A program made the translations under genes and the position numbers. Shown piece by piece: positions 16,597 to 27,940 of a DNA stretch of 28,644 nucleotides. Origin of the DNA: Choristocarpus tenellus KU-1152 (Eukaryota; Phaeophyceae); assembly GCA_964200185.2 (NCBI GenBank), contig CAXNAD020000122.1, positions 1-28,644 on the forward strand, in the 5' to 3' direction. The notes below the pieces were generated by a model. It had not been told where the DNA came from and did no database searches. It was given only the letters and a program-made list of their open reading frames with translations. Position 1 is the first letter of the stretch, and each line of letters begins with the position of its first letter.

Positions 16597-19500
16597 TCTT
16601 CACTGCATATGTGCGAGTGGCAAAGTCCTTGTTAGAGATCAATATGAGTGGAAACCCAAATTATATCAATGAGTTCCACACCTGAATGACTTGTTCTTCG
16701 TTCAGGCTTGGAAGGAAAACTGCATTTGTGCCATCCTACCTTGAAGGGGGGTACTGCCAAGTATTTGGGGCCCTCGAGACTGTCTTTTGGTATACGTTTT
16801 TCTTCTCTCTGGGACATATTATGCTCGTGCGGACGGATATTCATCTCTTCTTCTACAGTGACAGCATCCTAAAGTGGGTTAGCTGCATTTTAGGCATGGG
16901 AAATTGGGTGTCAGGCACAGAATTTAAAATGCCCCACATACTCAAAAGTAAACAAGGAGGCACCTGTCTCTAAGATAGGATGGCTCTTTACACTTTTTGA
17001 ACCTTTGTTTCTATACACAAGTAATTCCCAGAAGGGAAACCTTGAAAAGGGTATACCCATATTCTGTCTGAGAAATAGTGCAAGAATGACGTATCAAGAT
17101 GGGGTGGCAAAAGCAGATACAGCAGTGATGCGAATTAAATGTTTTGTGTGCACGGATTTGTTGGCTTAGATTATTTTAAACACCTAATATCAGAGTTGAA
17201 AAACTCACAACACGCCTTAAGAATGGATCTCTAGAATAAGGCATACACACAAGAAAATGTCAAACTAATATAAAGTTTCAATTACAATCTGGACTATTCC
17301 TTGCTTCATTGAATAGTAGTGGCATTACCACCATGATCGAAAGGAGTAACATACACAAATTTCAGTAGCAATGGAGCCCCAAGAGGTTTGATGAAGATAG
17401 GGACAACTACACAGATTCATTGAAAAACCCAATTGACATTACACTTCAAATTACCCATACCATGCTCTCTTTTTCAGTTTCATTCGAACCCCATACCCCC
17501 AATCATCCACAGCGTAACAATGGTGTACCAACCTATGTTGTGTCAGTGTGGGCCCAAAAATGTCGCAGACGGCAAGGTTGATGATCAGGACAAAAATATA
17601 GGAGCATTTTCACAGCCAGCTAAATAAGAATTTCCCCACTCTCTGCTATCTTGGAAATCAGCAGCAGTAGATCCAGAGTGGTATGGTGCTACGCATTTTA
17701 AAAATTTTCCGCAACGACTGTCAACAACTTCAAAAAAAAAATGGTCATGCAATACTGTTTGACTAAACCGAAACTCTAGAAAAAACCCATTCCCGACAAT
17801 GATTTCCTTGAAACTCAAACAGTCAGACAAGCTACAATTGGAACACTGAGACAAACAAGACGTCACTCCTTTGCAAATAATCCTGACAATGAGATCCATT
17901 AAGAGTTGGCATTAATTATCAGTGGCAGCACAACAACAATCATATCCAGGAGTGGGCAAAGGTACGTACGTGGTCTCATTCACACTGTGCTTCAAATATA
18001 CCTGAGTAGATTTAACTACGTGTAAGAGTTGCCAACAGGCAAAGTATCTCATGCTGTACACATCCCAGTCCCCTCATGCAAGAGGACAGCACCGGTTCTA
18101 AAAACGACATCATGAAAGAGTATTCTGGATCACAGCAACCAATTCTTGAAAAAAAAAAAACTTGACGAGAAAAAGGCGTCTCCATGGGCGAGCTCACAAG
18201 CATCTCTTGGAGCTACCTTTTTAGCCGTGATTAAACTTTGCCCGTGTAAAAAGAGTCAGATTTTAAATATAAAAATGAATCAGGCCATCTGCATCACACG
18301 TGCTGGTCTATGAGGCAGGCAAACACACACACACATACAAACGCCAGCATAGTACAGAAAGGAATGAAATAATAATAAAAATATCTTTTACCTCCCCTTG
18401 CACACAAAAGTTCAGCAGCAGTAAATAGCAATTCCGAAGTACTTCTTCAAAGTGAGAGTATAATACATGCTTTGTGTTTCAATGTACCATCCTTTCACCC
18501 TTCAAAGGGCTCTCTCATCCTCACCATCCCGCTCTGCGGTGAGAAGCCTTACAACCTACTCAGTGCAGGATCATCCACTAGCAAGTGTTATCTCTGCTAT
18601 ATTGTGGGCGACTCTCTCCAATAGAACCCAGACCATCCAGTTTCCTTTGCTGCATTGCAACACCAGACTCCAAAATCGTTTGAAAATCCCTGACCCCAAA
18701 GTCCCCCCTGCGTCATGTTCAATTACTACCATGAGGCTATTGAAAAAGAAAAGGACACTAGGTCATGGTATCCACAGCTGGCACGTGGAGGATTTTGGTT
18801 GCCTTTGATGTAGAGCAAAAAGTTTCCAACTTACTCAAATATTGGTAGAATTGCTTGCAGATTTCAGTCAAGTGACAAGGAGGCTGTTACTAGTATTGAT
18901 AGTATTTGAACAAATCAGGTTGTCGTTTGCTTCCCCCTTTTCATCTGCCTTTCTCATCTTCATGTCGTACCTGTTGGGCGTGTGAGCTGCAGTAGCGGAA
19001 GGTTTCCCAATGTTGGGATGGCCTTGCTTTGACAATGGAGGGATGCTTCTACAGCCTTCATTAAGGTAATTCCACAGAGCAATAAACAAGTTTAGTGTTA
19101 GGTGTGTACTATTGCAGTGATGGCCTTAGGGCAACAGCCGAAGTCCAATGTAGAGATTGAAGGCACAGTCAGCATGTGAAGCTTGCTTTCACAGTCTTAC
19201 AAATATTGAGGTTTGTAGTGTAAGGCGATTTCTACACCCATCACATTTCCTGCAGACAGCACCACAAGATCACCACAACCCATCCCTCTTCTCAAAGTTA
19301 TGCTTGAATGGGCACCATAATGATTGTTGGCAACCGATGTTGTACTTGTTAAAATGACCAATCGGAAGACGAGTGCATTAGTGCACCAGTCATCACGATA
19401 TGAAGGTGAGAGGTAAGGACAGGGAATGGCATTGGAATGGCTTCTGCCGTATAATGCAATTTTCAAATCTCAGCGGTCAAAGAGTTCCCGCGACCGGACC

Positions 19501-20123
19501 TTCAGCGCCCTTCCTCCCTTCCTCCTGAATCGCACAACCCAGTGATACAAGGCATACACAGGAGCATCAGGATCAATTCGTTCCTGTGCGATTCCTTCCT
19601 CATTGCTGCCAAGCTACACATTTGTCTTGAGTCGTGTTGGGAGATTCTCTTCTTTTTCAACGGGACCACCTAATCACAACAGTGTGCTGTAGTAGCCAGG
19701 GTTCTCGCCCTCTTTTCTACCTCTGCCCTTCGGAAAAAAAAGAGTACACAATTTGAATTCAGAAGTCCACAAGACCAACTCTATCCACACCTATCACACA
19801 GCACCCCTTGAGACAATGCCCGGAGCTTCTCCAATAGCTACAATTCTCTTTCCTCAACCCTGACTGCCTGAGACTCATTTATCAACCTCTCTTATACATA
19901 TCCTCAATCCCAACTTTCGAACGGTAACTAATTGAAGAACCAAATCTAATGTCTCACGCCACCTCCCTGGTCAAGTGGCAGAATCATTTCAATGCCTTTT
20001 GAGAACCAGTGCTCGCAATCTTGTCACATCAAATCATCAACCATGCTCAGCTCTAGGCATGATACACTATCTACTGTACTATGACGAGACTTCTGAGGGG
20101 AGGGTCATGCCCTGTGTGTTGGT
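16597..20123. other. Long stretch without a supported gene
   Basis: Open frames of 60-113 codons occur on both strands (for example 16686-16973 plus, 17585-17899 minus, 18467-18808 plus), but none has a recognisable protein, a coherent splice pattern or a favoured strand. A stop-free plus stretch ends ADTAVMRIKCFVCTDLLA at about 17168, without a start. There is a short (CA)n at 18322-18336. No tandem or inverted repeat stood out. Confidence 0.4.
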
Positions 20124-20149
20124 GGGGGGAGGGAGGGGGAGGGGGAGGG
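20124..20149 (+). repeat. G-quadruplex-like G-rich run
   Basis: Five G-runs of 3 to 6 separated by single A: G6-A-G3-A-G5-A-G5-A-G3. This satisfies the usual four-run rule with one-base loops, predicted to be very stable. It lies inside no supported gene. Confidence 0.8.
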
Positions 20150-21172
20150 CAAAAATCTTCTGTCCTGGTACACTCAATTTTGTAATAGCACCAAATAAAA
20201 TCTTGTACCACCAGGGAGTAAAATACAGTCAGGGCCCCACTTTTTTCACCCATCCCCTCAGCAAGCTCCTATTGTCAAGTTTGAACTGTTCACAAGGAAA
20301 CTCCAGACCAATTAGCTTCTCTCACCTGCAATGGGCGGAGCAGTTCTCTTCGCCTAGTTTCGCCAGCTCGCCTGAGGTAGGGCATTGAATTAAACCACCA
20401 ACGAACAAGCACAATTCACAAATGTGCACAAAACAGTTGCGAGCAGGTGATGCCAGAAGTAGGAGGAGGGTGCACAGCTTGTGGGAGGTGACATGTTTGG
20501 GTCCAACTCTTCCCCTTTCAGCAAATCTTAAGTTGAGTACAAACGCTGACCATTTTCAGTGCCTTCATTTGCACTGTTGTTACTACTTCAGTAGACACAA
20601 TAGGCTAAACCTGTACAGCAGCCCCCCAAATCGACGATTTAAGGCTTCAAAGGACCAGGCTGTTGTCTAAAGTTCGAGGGGGTGGGTGAGAAGTGAAGAG
20701 AGGCCTTCAGAGAAGGCTTCAGTAGACATCAACTTGCGACTTAAGGGTCTTGATTCTTGGCAAATGAACCCATCCTAGTCAGCCCTACTCAGTGATGGGG
20801 CAGGAGCATCCCCAAACCTCTCTACGGTACAATATTGAATTCGCAAGGCTCAAAATTACTTGAACCATGGGAAGGAATCCAAAAGCATGATATACCCTTG
20901 TCTTGGCAAAGGACCAAATAAGAGTATGCCTAGCAAAACTCATCTCCTCAGGTAATTCCTGCCAATCCGTTGCATCTACTATTTCCTTCAAGCGCCATAA
21001 TTATTGCTATGCAAAAAGAGTGTATTATGATGCACAGTAGTAATGAGTACTGTATTGTTGTGATGGAGGAATGGATCTGTGGATGAAAAGCTAACCATCC
21101 TCGCAAAGGCGAACGTGTCCCAGCTTTCTATTCCCCCAGCAACTCGAAACGACCCCAACCCCAGACAAAGCG
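20150..21172. other. No supported gene; upstream region of the 21173 gene model
   Basis: No coding frame that I can defend. Immediately before ATG 21173 the sequence is CA-rich (ACCCCAACCCCAGACAAAGCG). No TATA box is evident within about 60 bp. Confidence 0.35.
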
Positions 21173-23219
21173 ATGGAGGTGGCATTTGCAGTCAGTTCAC
21201 CGATCTGTGTCAAAAGTAAACCTTGTTATACCTTCGCGCGGAGAAGAAAATGTTGTGCATGTTCGACTACGAACCTTCGACACTACAGTATTAATATGCC
21301 CCGCCAGCTCTCGACAGAACTACCAATCGCAGAACCTCACACTGTCGAAATAATGAATTGGGATTGAACGTTAAACACTGCCCTCGATGGTTAACATGAT
21401 CATCATTCTTCAGATTCAGATTCGCCACGAGTCAGCCACCGATGCCGAGAAGTCTGTGAGGGCCCCAATCTATGCCTCAAGTCGGGAGCCTTAGACAGTC
21501 GTAGCAAGGTATGTATGTTTTATCCCTTAGTCTTTGATTGAAGCTTAAGAGAGTTGGGTAACGAATTCAAGGAGGCAAGCTGATGCTAAACATGTATTCA
21601 AGAGTAGGGCGGTGGTAGTTCGACATGATTGTCCCAATATGAAAAAGGGTTAAGAGCAGTCAAAATCTGACGTTTGGCTGAATACACAAAGCGCGAATGG
21701 ATGGAGCGATAGAAGCCACGCTGTGCACCACTCGTGACGCCAGGTTTTGTAACGTAGTCAGCCAGTACAAAGAGTTGTAAACCAAACATGTACTGCCAGG
21801 CTAGGACAGATCTCAGCCAGAGTGGACGTGGAAAGATAATAAAGAACAAGCGAAGTGGATCATCCTGTGGATGTGATGGTCATTGGCGCAAGGAAACATA
21901 TCCTGGACTAATGATTCCAATGGGGGCACGAAGAACAGTCGATCCGATCTCAAAGAGGGTTCTTATCTTCCGACAACACTTGGGAGTCTTCTACTCCACC
22001 AACTCTTGCTCTCACCCTGCTTGCAACCTTGCACCCCTGAGCGCAGCCCTGCATCCTAACCGTGCCACACGGCACGCGCATGAAGCCCACACCATCTGTG
22101 GGACGAGGGTGTTGGTACAGCAGTATCTGTACAGCAGGAGTGGCGAGGACAAGATGAGGATGTGTTGTTAGACAAGAGTACGAAGAACGCCTCTCCAAGG
22201 TCATAGCGTTATACTCACTACAATCCTTTGAATATGGGGATAGATGCTGGCATGAACACAAGAAGTCACTACAGAATTGTGCCTCGTTTTTTTGACGTAG
22301 ACCTCCCCGATGGGAATGGATTACTCCTTCCGATCACAGGTTGGGGATTCCCAAGATAGTACGGAGGAGTCCTTGGTATCAGAAGGCGGCCACAGGCGAA
22401 GAAATGTCCGTAGGCGTACAGCAAACCATTCCCATGACCCCATTGTACGATCGACATCGCCAACGACAATTCCTGGGACTCCCCGGAAACCATATCGGGG
22501 CTTCGGATCGAAAGAGAGCCTTAAATTGCTTATGGCCTTGTGAGTGCGTGCTACAGTCCTCTTAGTCGAGCTTGATAGTCTTGGGGGTCCTGCTAATGTT
22601 AAGCTCCATTCCAATGCTTTGCTTCCCTGATGACATTTCCTTACTTGAACCCCTAACGTCTCAAGTGGATCGCCGAGTTAGATGTCGTCCAGATCTCGCC
22701 AGGTAAAGTCTGGAGGTGTGGATTTCATAGCTGTTGTGAAAGCTATGTTTAAATGCAACAGAGTGAGATAGGACCTTTGTGAATAGGGAGGGGTCAACTG
22801 CTCTGACCATAGCTAACCCAAGGACTAAGTCAATAGTCATTATACTTTTGCAAATACCAAGGGGTGTTCCTCATTCTACCCATCCTTTTGCCCCCCTGTT
22901 ATCGACCGTCCTCAAATCTCCCTCGAAAAGGGCTTTCCTTCTGTTCGTCTCACTTATCATATTTGGAAGGTTCCCCAACTTCCGTAGAGATCCCGCCGAT
23001 GGAGATGGCGTGAGCTGGCAGGCGGCCGCAGGTAGTCCTGAAGTACCTATCGCCCCAGTTTTGAACATCAGTGGAAGCAGGAAGCTGCCGGGCATAGAAG
23101 AAAACAGATGGCCGGTGCGTGTGCCTGTGGACCAAGAGTCCTGGGTTTGTGGAAAACTCTTTCTTCCCTCTTTTGATCATTCGCACCTTGAAGAGGAAGA
23201 CGCTGGGGAAAGAAAATGA
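21173..23219 (+). CDS. Four-exon gene model, unknown Ser/Arg-rich protein (~202 aa)
   Basis: Exons 21173-21215, 21414-21508, 22301-22539 and 22988-23219 sum to 609 nt and read through in one frame from ATG (context GCGATGG) to TGA 23217-23219. Donors: A/GTAAAC, AAG/GTATGT, CTT/GTGAGT. Acceptors: TTCTTCAG, TTTTTTTGACGTAG, CTTCCGTAG. Introns are 198, 792 and 448 bp. The predicted protein begins MEVAFAVSSPICVK. It has a Ser/Arg-rich middle (GGHRRRNVRRRTANHSHD, STSPTTIPGTPRKPYRG) that could be a nuclear-localisation or RNA-binding-type disordered region, and ends acidic (HLEEEDAGERK). No catalytic motif, signal peptide or membrane segment. The 239- and 232-nt exons are open and sit between good splice sites; the first exon is the least certain. 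Function unknown. A minus-strand frame is open across part of it. Confidence 0.42.
21216..21413 (+). other. Putative intron 1 of the 21173 gene model
   Basis: GTAAAC donor, CATCATTCTTCAG acceptor; splits a codon after its first base. Without splicing the first exon would run on to TGA 21365-21367 as an intact 64-residue ORF, which is the main alternative. Confidence 0.35.
21509..22300 (+). other. Putative intron 2 of the 21173 gene model
   Basis: GTATGT donor after AAG, acceptor CCTCGTTTTTTTGACGTAG, phase 0. It contains plus- and minus-strand open frames (21788-22171 plus, 21950-22261 minus) that I take as incidental. Confidence 0.4.
22540..22987 (+). other. Putative intron 3 of the 21173 gene model
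   Basis: GTGAGT donor; acceptor CCCCAACTTCCGTAG; splits a codon after its second base. The downstream frame is open well into this interval, so the exact acceptor is uncertain. Confidence 0.38.
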
Positions 23220-24183
23220 TAGAAGGGTTGTCTGAAAATGCGGCTAATCTCCCTCGATGGCATCTTTTACTTGCAACGTGTAGCTATCACTGAAGGCTTA
23301 CTGCCTTTACAACTATTGATCTGACCTCTCCCTGTGCCTCATAGTGTTCCACCCTGCAAAGAATGTGACTACGAATGTACATTGGGCAGATTGCGAGCGT
23401 AGAATTCCAGCATCTTAAGAGGGTCTTTGTTTCCCCATCCTTTCCCTTACCTGACGGAAATTGGCTCAGGGGATTTGTGGTGTTCCCGTTGAAGCCAGAA
23501 TGGTCCCAGTTGAAGGAAGCCTGGAAGTGGCCCTGCATATATGTGATGCTCAATGGGGTGACATGTATCACCGACCCCTGGACTTTGTTTCCTTCAGGTG
23601 AATGACCTATCCTTTCAGTGAGCTCCCTGGTTTTTGTATTGCCCACTCTGTGGCGAAGACGTTTTGTTGTAGAATTTTTAAAACTCTTTTGGGGTGATAT
23701 ATGAGTTGAAAGTGTACTTCCTTACCTCTGTTTTTTCATGCTGACATTCTGCCAAGCATCAATCGAGAGTGACTTCAGTCGCTGTTGTCTTCATTGTTGC
23801 CATATCTATGACATTTCTATCGCATGCACTGCAACATCCAACTTTGAACCCACTCACTCTAGCATTGTTGTTGCCATCACCCAAATCAATATCATGAACA
23901 CCAACACTAAAATCGCCACCAACCTTGCAGAGCAATCACTGCCCGCACCAATGATGTATGCACACCACTGTTGAAACCATAACTAGTGCCAAAGCGAATT
24001 ACGCTCCACCTTAGACTTCCTCTCCTCTAACCTGTATGGGAGCACTACTTGCCTGCCATTGCCTTCGCCATTGATGTAAAGATTACTTGCCACTGCTGCG
24101 ACCATTTCCATATTATTTGGAATTCCCACTAATCCTTTTGTACAGCTATGCATACCCGTTCTCACTCTAGAGTATGATACAAT

Positions 24184-24184
<1 letters not shown>
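23220..24184. other. No firm gene; exon-like stretch 23389-23598
   Basis: From ATT 23389 the plus strand is open (ASVEFQHLKRVF, PDGNWLRGFVVFPLKPEWSQ) up to TTCAG/GTGAAT near 23598. The minus strand is also open over most of 23287-23646, so the coding strand cannot be chosen. Listed as a candidate only. Confidence 0.25.

Positions 24185-24215
<31 letters not shown>
24185..24215 (+). repeat. (GT)n microsatellite
   Basis: 31 bases of pure alternating GT. Confidence 0.97.
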
Positions 24216-24217
<2 letters not shown>

Positions 24218-24497
24218 CAATTTAAAGTGAAAAGCATGATTAATTAGGGTGATGGGGAGGAGTCCCCTGTTGCTCAGAGAGAATTTTGAAGCTCACCTTG
24301 TCTCTTTAAATTGGGTCTTACTGTAGGTTATGCCTGAGTTTGGAATGTACGCGATCTCTGTAGGCAAGGATAGGTGAAGTAAACGACAGTATCCATCAGA
24401 GTTAAGGCAGGGTGCACGCTACCAAATCACAATTTGCTGGAAACTGTGCATAGCTGTGCATGAAACACGCACAAGCATGCATGGATGTATGCATTTA

Positions 24498-24499
<2 letters not shown>
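24216..24499. other. Spacer between two opposite dinucleotide runs
   Basis: No gene. It separates (GT)n and (AC)n, which are reverse complements and could pair as a hairpin with a roughly 285-nt loop; the flanks beyond the repeats do not pair. Confidence 0.5.

Positions 24500-24527
<28 letters not shown>
24500..24527 (+). repeat. (CA)n microsatellite
   Basis: 28 bases of pure alternating CA directly after ATGCATTTATG. Confidence 0.97.
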
Positions 24528-24528
<1 letters not shown>

Positions 24529-25551
24529 GCTAAGCGCTTGCTATTGGTCCAATTACATATTGGTCACTATCTACTATAGTACTCACGCAAGATTGGTTGT
24601 CAGGAAGACACGACAACCACTATATATAACCTCGATCACCCGAACAGCTCAACCCAAGTCCTTTTTTCGCTCGGGCAATGTACAAACAGTGCGCTTGCTG
24701 AGACATCTGGGTGTGGGAAGGGATGCAAGGGGGGCGGAACGGAGTGCTTTGTGGCGCTTTCCCATCTTGAGGTGAAGAGATCTCGCAGTGTGTTTGTTAT
24801 GGGAAACAATAGAGCTTGGGGGATGGCAGTCTTACGCTGAGGTTTGGGTTGTATTTGTGGTGCCTGACTTGTGACATATGTGTGTGAGACTGACTCCTTA
24901 CAATGTCATTGGCCCTTCTAACAACCAACCTACAATTGATGCAAGAGCTCGGTCAGTTTCAGTTTTGTGGGAAGTCAGGGATCAAGAGCAAAGTGATTAT
25001 TAGTTACAAGGTGTTCAAAAAAAGATTAAACTTTTTAATATGCCAGATGCGCTTGGCACTTTGGAGAATTGTTGTTGCAAGTTCTATTAGTTGGTGGCTA
25101 CTTGGGTCATACCAAGATCAATAGTAATAGTAGTAATGGTATTGGGGTGGGTTAGGGGGTGTTCAAGAGTTTGCTGAGATATTGACCGAGCGTGCCCGAT
25201 AGACCATCCCATTGGTCAGAATGTTGCCTTTTGTGGTGCATCCCCTACCCCCCCTATCTCATTGTTGCTTCTCATTTCGTTGTCTTCCGGCGTAAAAAAA
25301 AACGGTCTGGGATGTATGCACTCATTGGATGACTAATGTATCGTACCAAGTGGCGCGGAGAGGAGGTGATCCTCGTCCTGAAAGGTTCGAAGTGGTTTCA
25401 TTTGTACTGGTTTCCAAATGGGAACGATTTATTACCTACCGCTGAGAGAAAAAAAAGAAGAAAAAGAACCATATATTTCTTATTATTTTAGTAATCCGTA
25501 GTCAACCTTCTGTTCTAAGTGCTCTACAACTAAGATTGACTCGAAAGTAGC
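24528..25551. other. No supported gene; isolated TATA-like word
   Basis: CTATATATAACC at about 24619 resembles a TATA box, but only very short frames follow. Purine-rich A-tract at 25448-25470. Nothing else stands out. Confidence 0.35.
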
Positions 25552-25573
25552 GGGGGGGGGGGGGGGGGGGGGG
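25552..25573 (+). repeat. Run of 22 G
   Basis: Uninterrupted G22 preceded by TAGC and followed by ATTTGAAGCG. Runs this long are prone to sequencing error, so the exact length is uncertain. Confidence 0.95.
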
Positions 25574-26740
25574 ATTTGAAGCGCAATGTTGCTTCCGGGA
25601 AACCTTGCCACTCATTCGGTTTGTTGAAGTAGATCCCACAACTTGAACTCGTAGTGTCGGGAGCCATAGCGATTCGTGATTCAGATCAATTGAAGAAAAG
25701 CCTGATATCAGAACCGAATCTTCTGATCAATCAGTTATCTTCTTTTGTGAGTGCGAAACCGTTTCAGTTCCTGGTCATCGCAGCAGTTCCGACACGTGAG
25801 TGGGCTCCCTGGTCTACCTACCTCCAAAGGAACTCGAGCGGTAGCAGAGAGCAATGAAAAAAAAAATAGAATGTGGTTGGTGACTCTGTCCCTGGGGAGG
25901 CCCTTTCACGTTTGTGATCAGTACTTCAACCTATTTATTAGATGATCCTGACAAAATATTTCCAGTGGTATTGCACTCTTTGGCTTGTATTTCGATGGTG
26001 GACGCAATTTTGTGCTCCTGCTCCTGGGGAAGAATACGGTAGTATGTACTTGATGTGTATATTTGGATCGTGTCAACCGTTCCCAACACATGTTGTGCAA
26101 GAACGTAGCGATTCATCCCAAATATAGACTGTTCAGGGTCCGTTCTAGACCTCCCTCCTCTTCGTGCTATGACGTTGTTGTCAAACCTAACTGGATTGGT
26201 TGCTTGTGTGGGTTTCGACCCTTGGCTCCTTATCTCATCTTTCGTAGATGCGTTAGACTCGGGAGTCTCGTCCAATGACGTACAAAGTTATCCAAAGTTG
26301 GTTGGTTAGCTAGAGCGCGTTTGGATCCTTGAAGACCGAATTCTGTACCTGTCGATTTTGGTACAATCTCGATTGCACTAAGAGGAGCGATTGGGTTGTT
26401 ACTCACGCAACCTGATGGCAGAAAGGAGTATGCTTCAAGGCGTACGTACTCGGAAGCAAGCGTGCGCTTTTGTATGTTTGACATCCCGGCAGGTTACACG
26501 CCGCGGTCTGTTCGCAATGAGGCCCCCCTCACTGCTAGTACCACTATTGCCTCTGCAGAGTTGCTGAAGTGCTTGGCGTGCTGAGGTCCGCCGCACTAGA
26601 AGCGCTGACGGGGGTGTATGGGCAGAACGTGCACTGAATATACATCATTTTGCGGGGTAGAGAGCCATCGCAACAGGTGCCCATCTGACTCGTAGTACCA
26701 CAGTGATACTACTATTGCATGTGTAGAGCTGAACGCATCC
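25574..26740. other. No firm gene; possible retroelement RNase H trace
   Basis: CpG is visibly more common here than in most of the window. On plus, 26333-26584 is open and contains LLTQPDGRKEYASRR followed by SEASVRFCMFDI. This faintly resembles the start of a Ty3-type RNase H (DGR...YxSR...A...Y), but no reverse transcriptase motif is nearby. Minus-strand frames at 25931-26272 and 26230-26484 are open too. Confidence 0.25.
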
Positions 26741-26852
26741 TGACTGTACATGAAACTGTCGCTGATTGTACATGAAACTGTTGCTGACTGTACATGAAAC
26801 TGTCGCTGACTGTACATGAAACTGTTGCTGACTGTACATGAAACTGTCGCTC
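26741..26852 (+). repeat. Five 22-bp tandem repeats with alternating variant
   Basis: TGTACATGAAACTGT starts at 26745, 26767, 26789, 26811 and 26833, an exact 22-bp period. The next base alternates C, T, C, T, C, so the true unit may be a 44-bp dimer. The period is not a multiple of three, so it is not a protein repeat. TGTACA in each unit is self-complementary, as expected for a dimeric protein-binding site. Confidence 0.93.
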
Positions 26853-26925
26853 TGTGTTGATGGTTGTACCGGAGGGCACAAATATAAGCAGGACGTAGGT
26901 TACTGCGACAAAGTTTTATTATATC

Positions 26926-26949
26926 AACATATTAACATATTAACATATT
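26926..26949 (+). repeat. Three 8-bp tandem repeats AACATATT
   Basis: AACATATT three times without gap, followed by AACAG. Lies between the 22-bp and 11-bp repeat arrays. Confidence 0.93.
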
Positions 26950-27031
26950 AACAGTTTTTGCAAGTTCCGTCAAGCTGCATGGAAGCGTTACACGCGCGAG
27001 CGAGGTGGGGGCTTGTAGCGTCAAGTCTCCT

Positions 27032-27042
27032 GATAGTGTACA
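27032..27042 (-). repeat. Inverted copy of the 11-bp repeat
   Basis: GATAGTGTACA is the exact reverse complement of TGTACACTATC in the array at 27056-27099, giving a possible 11-bp stem. Confidence 0.88.
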
Positions 27043-27055
27043 TTGTTAACGTTTC

Positions 27056-27099
27056 CTGTGCACTATCTGTACACTATCTGTACACTATCTGTACACTAT
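27056..27099 (+). repeat. Four 11-bp tandem repeats CTGTACACTAT
   Basis: CTGTACACTAT four times at 27056, 27067, 27078 and 27089, the first with one change (CTGTGCACTAT). Shares TGTACA with the 22-bp array upstream. Confidence 0.95.
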
Positions 27100-27940
27100 C
27101 GAAGTGGGAAAAAAACCCGTTCGGGCATATTAGATGGCCAGTTGAAAGACACTGCTGTGGAACGCGGTTAGGACGTTTGCAGGAGGTACTGGAATGGCAT
27201 CCAACCCCTCACTGAATCCCTATATAGTGGCCGCTTGCTGGATCATACAGATTCTTGTTGCCGTTTGCTCCAGCAAAATAGTATTCATCAGGGGTCTGCA
27301 TTGAGGTGGGCGTTTGTAAGAGGTTCTCTCGGAGCTATAGCCCTGCCGTGATGTCCGGGCTCTACATCGGCCAGGTCCGCAGACCACAACCGTGGGAATA
27401 GTTGACAGTCTTGGACTTAATGACCTCTTTCGCAAACACCGGCAACGTGGTCACAGTCCGATGCGAGTCTTTTGTGGACTGTACCAACCAGCTTGCAGTC
27501 CGGACCAGATGTGTCACAAAATCTGGTACCTTGGCCCCTGTCCGGTCTGGACCCCGTCACGAACGATACACGCGGCCAAGGAATGAACCTTTTTCTTTTT
27601 TTTTTCGGAAACCTTCCTTTTTTTAAAACAGGAGAGGCGTTTTGTTGCTCAGCATGTGTTCTACGGATCGTGGTGCGACCATCTTTTCAACGGGTCATTG
27701 ACGGTGGCGTTTTTGGATTTTTTTTTTTAAAATTGGATCCTGGAATCTGTTCATGTGCCAAAAGAAGGTACACCGTATGTTTGCACCCTGCGCTAAGCCG
27801 TTTTTTTTTTCTAGATTTTTTGGTACCGGTGAAGGTAGGGTAGGATCGGGTCGACCAGTGGTGTGTGTATTGTGGAACAATGATGTGGGGGTGGTGCAGA
27901 GCACTGGATTGCTTTCTTTGTACCTGTATAGGTTGCAATA
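27100..27940. other. No supported gene; T-rich tracts
   Basis: Open frames overlap on both strands without a favoured one. The sequence alternates CpG-rich stretches and T-runs (near 27593-27605, 27719-27728, 27801-27810). A small hairpin-capable word pair CCAGAT/ATCTGG lies at about 27503-27525. Confidence 0.35.

Noticed and set aside
19975-20388. A 137-codon plus frame
   Set aside because: Much of it is the G-rich simple run (GGGRGRGR) and flanking non-coding-looking sequence; no recognisable protein.
24185-24527. (GT)n and (CA)n as arms of a transposon or cruciform element
   Set aside because: Only the dinucleotide runs are complementary; the flanks show no inverted similarity, so two independent microsatellites are the simpler reading.
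24619-24640. TATA-box promoter
   Set aside because: Only short frames follow within several hundred bases; a single AT-rich word is not enough.
26596-26881. Minus-strand frames with repeated HVQSATVSC-like peptides
   Set aside because: Caused by the 22-bp tandem repeat; the period is not divisible by three, so all frames are visited in turn.
26741-27099. CRISPR array
   Set aside because: Units are contiguous without unique spacers, and the context is eukaryotic.
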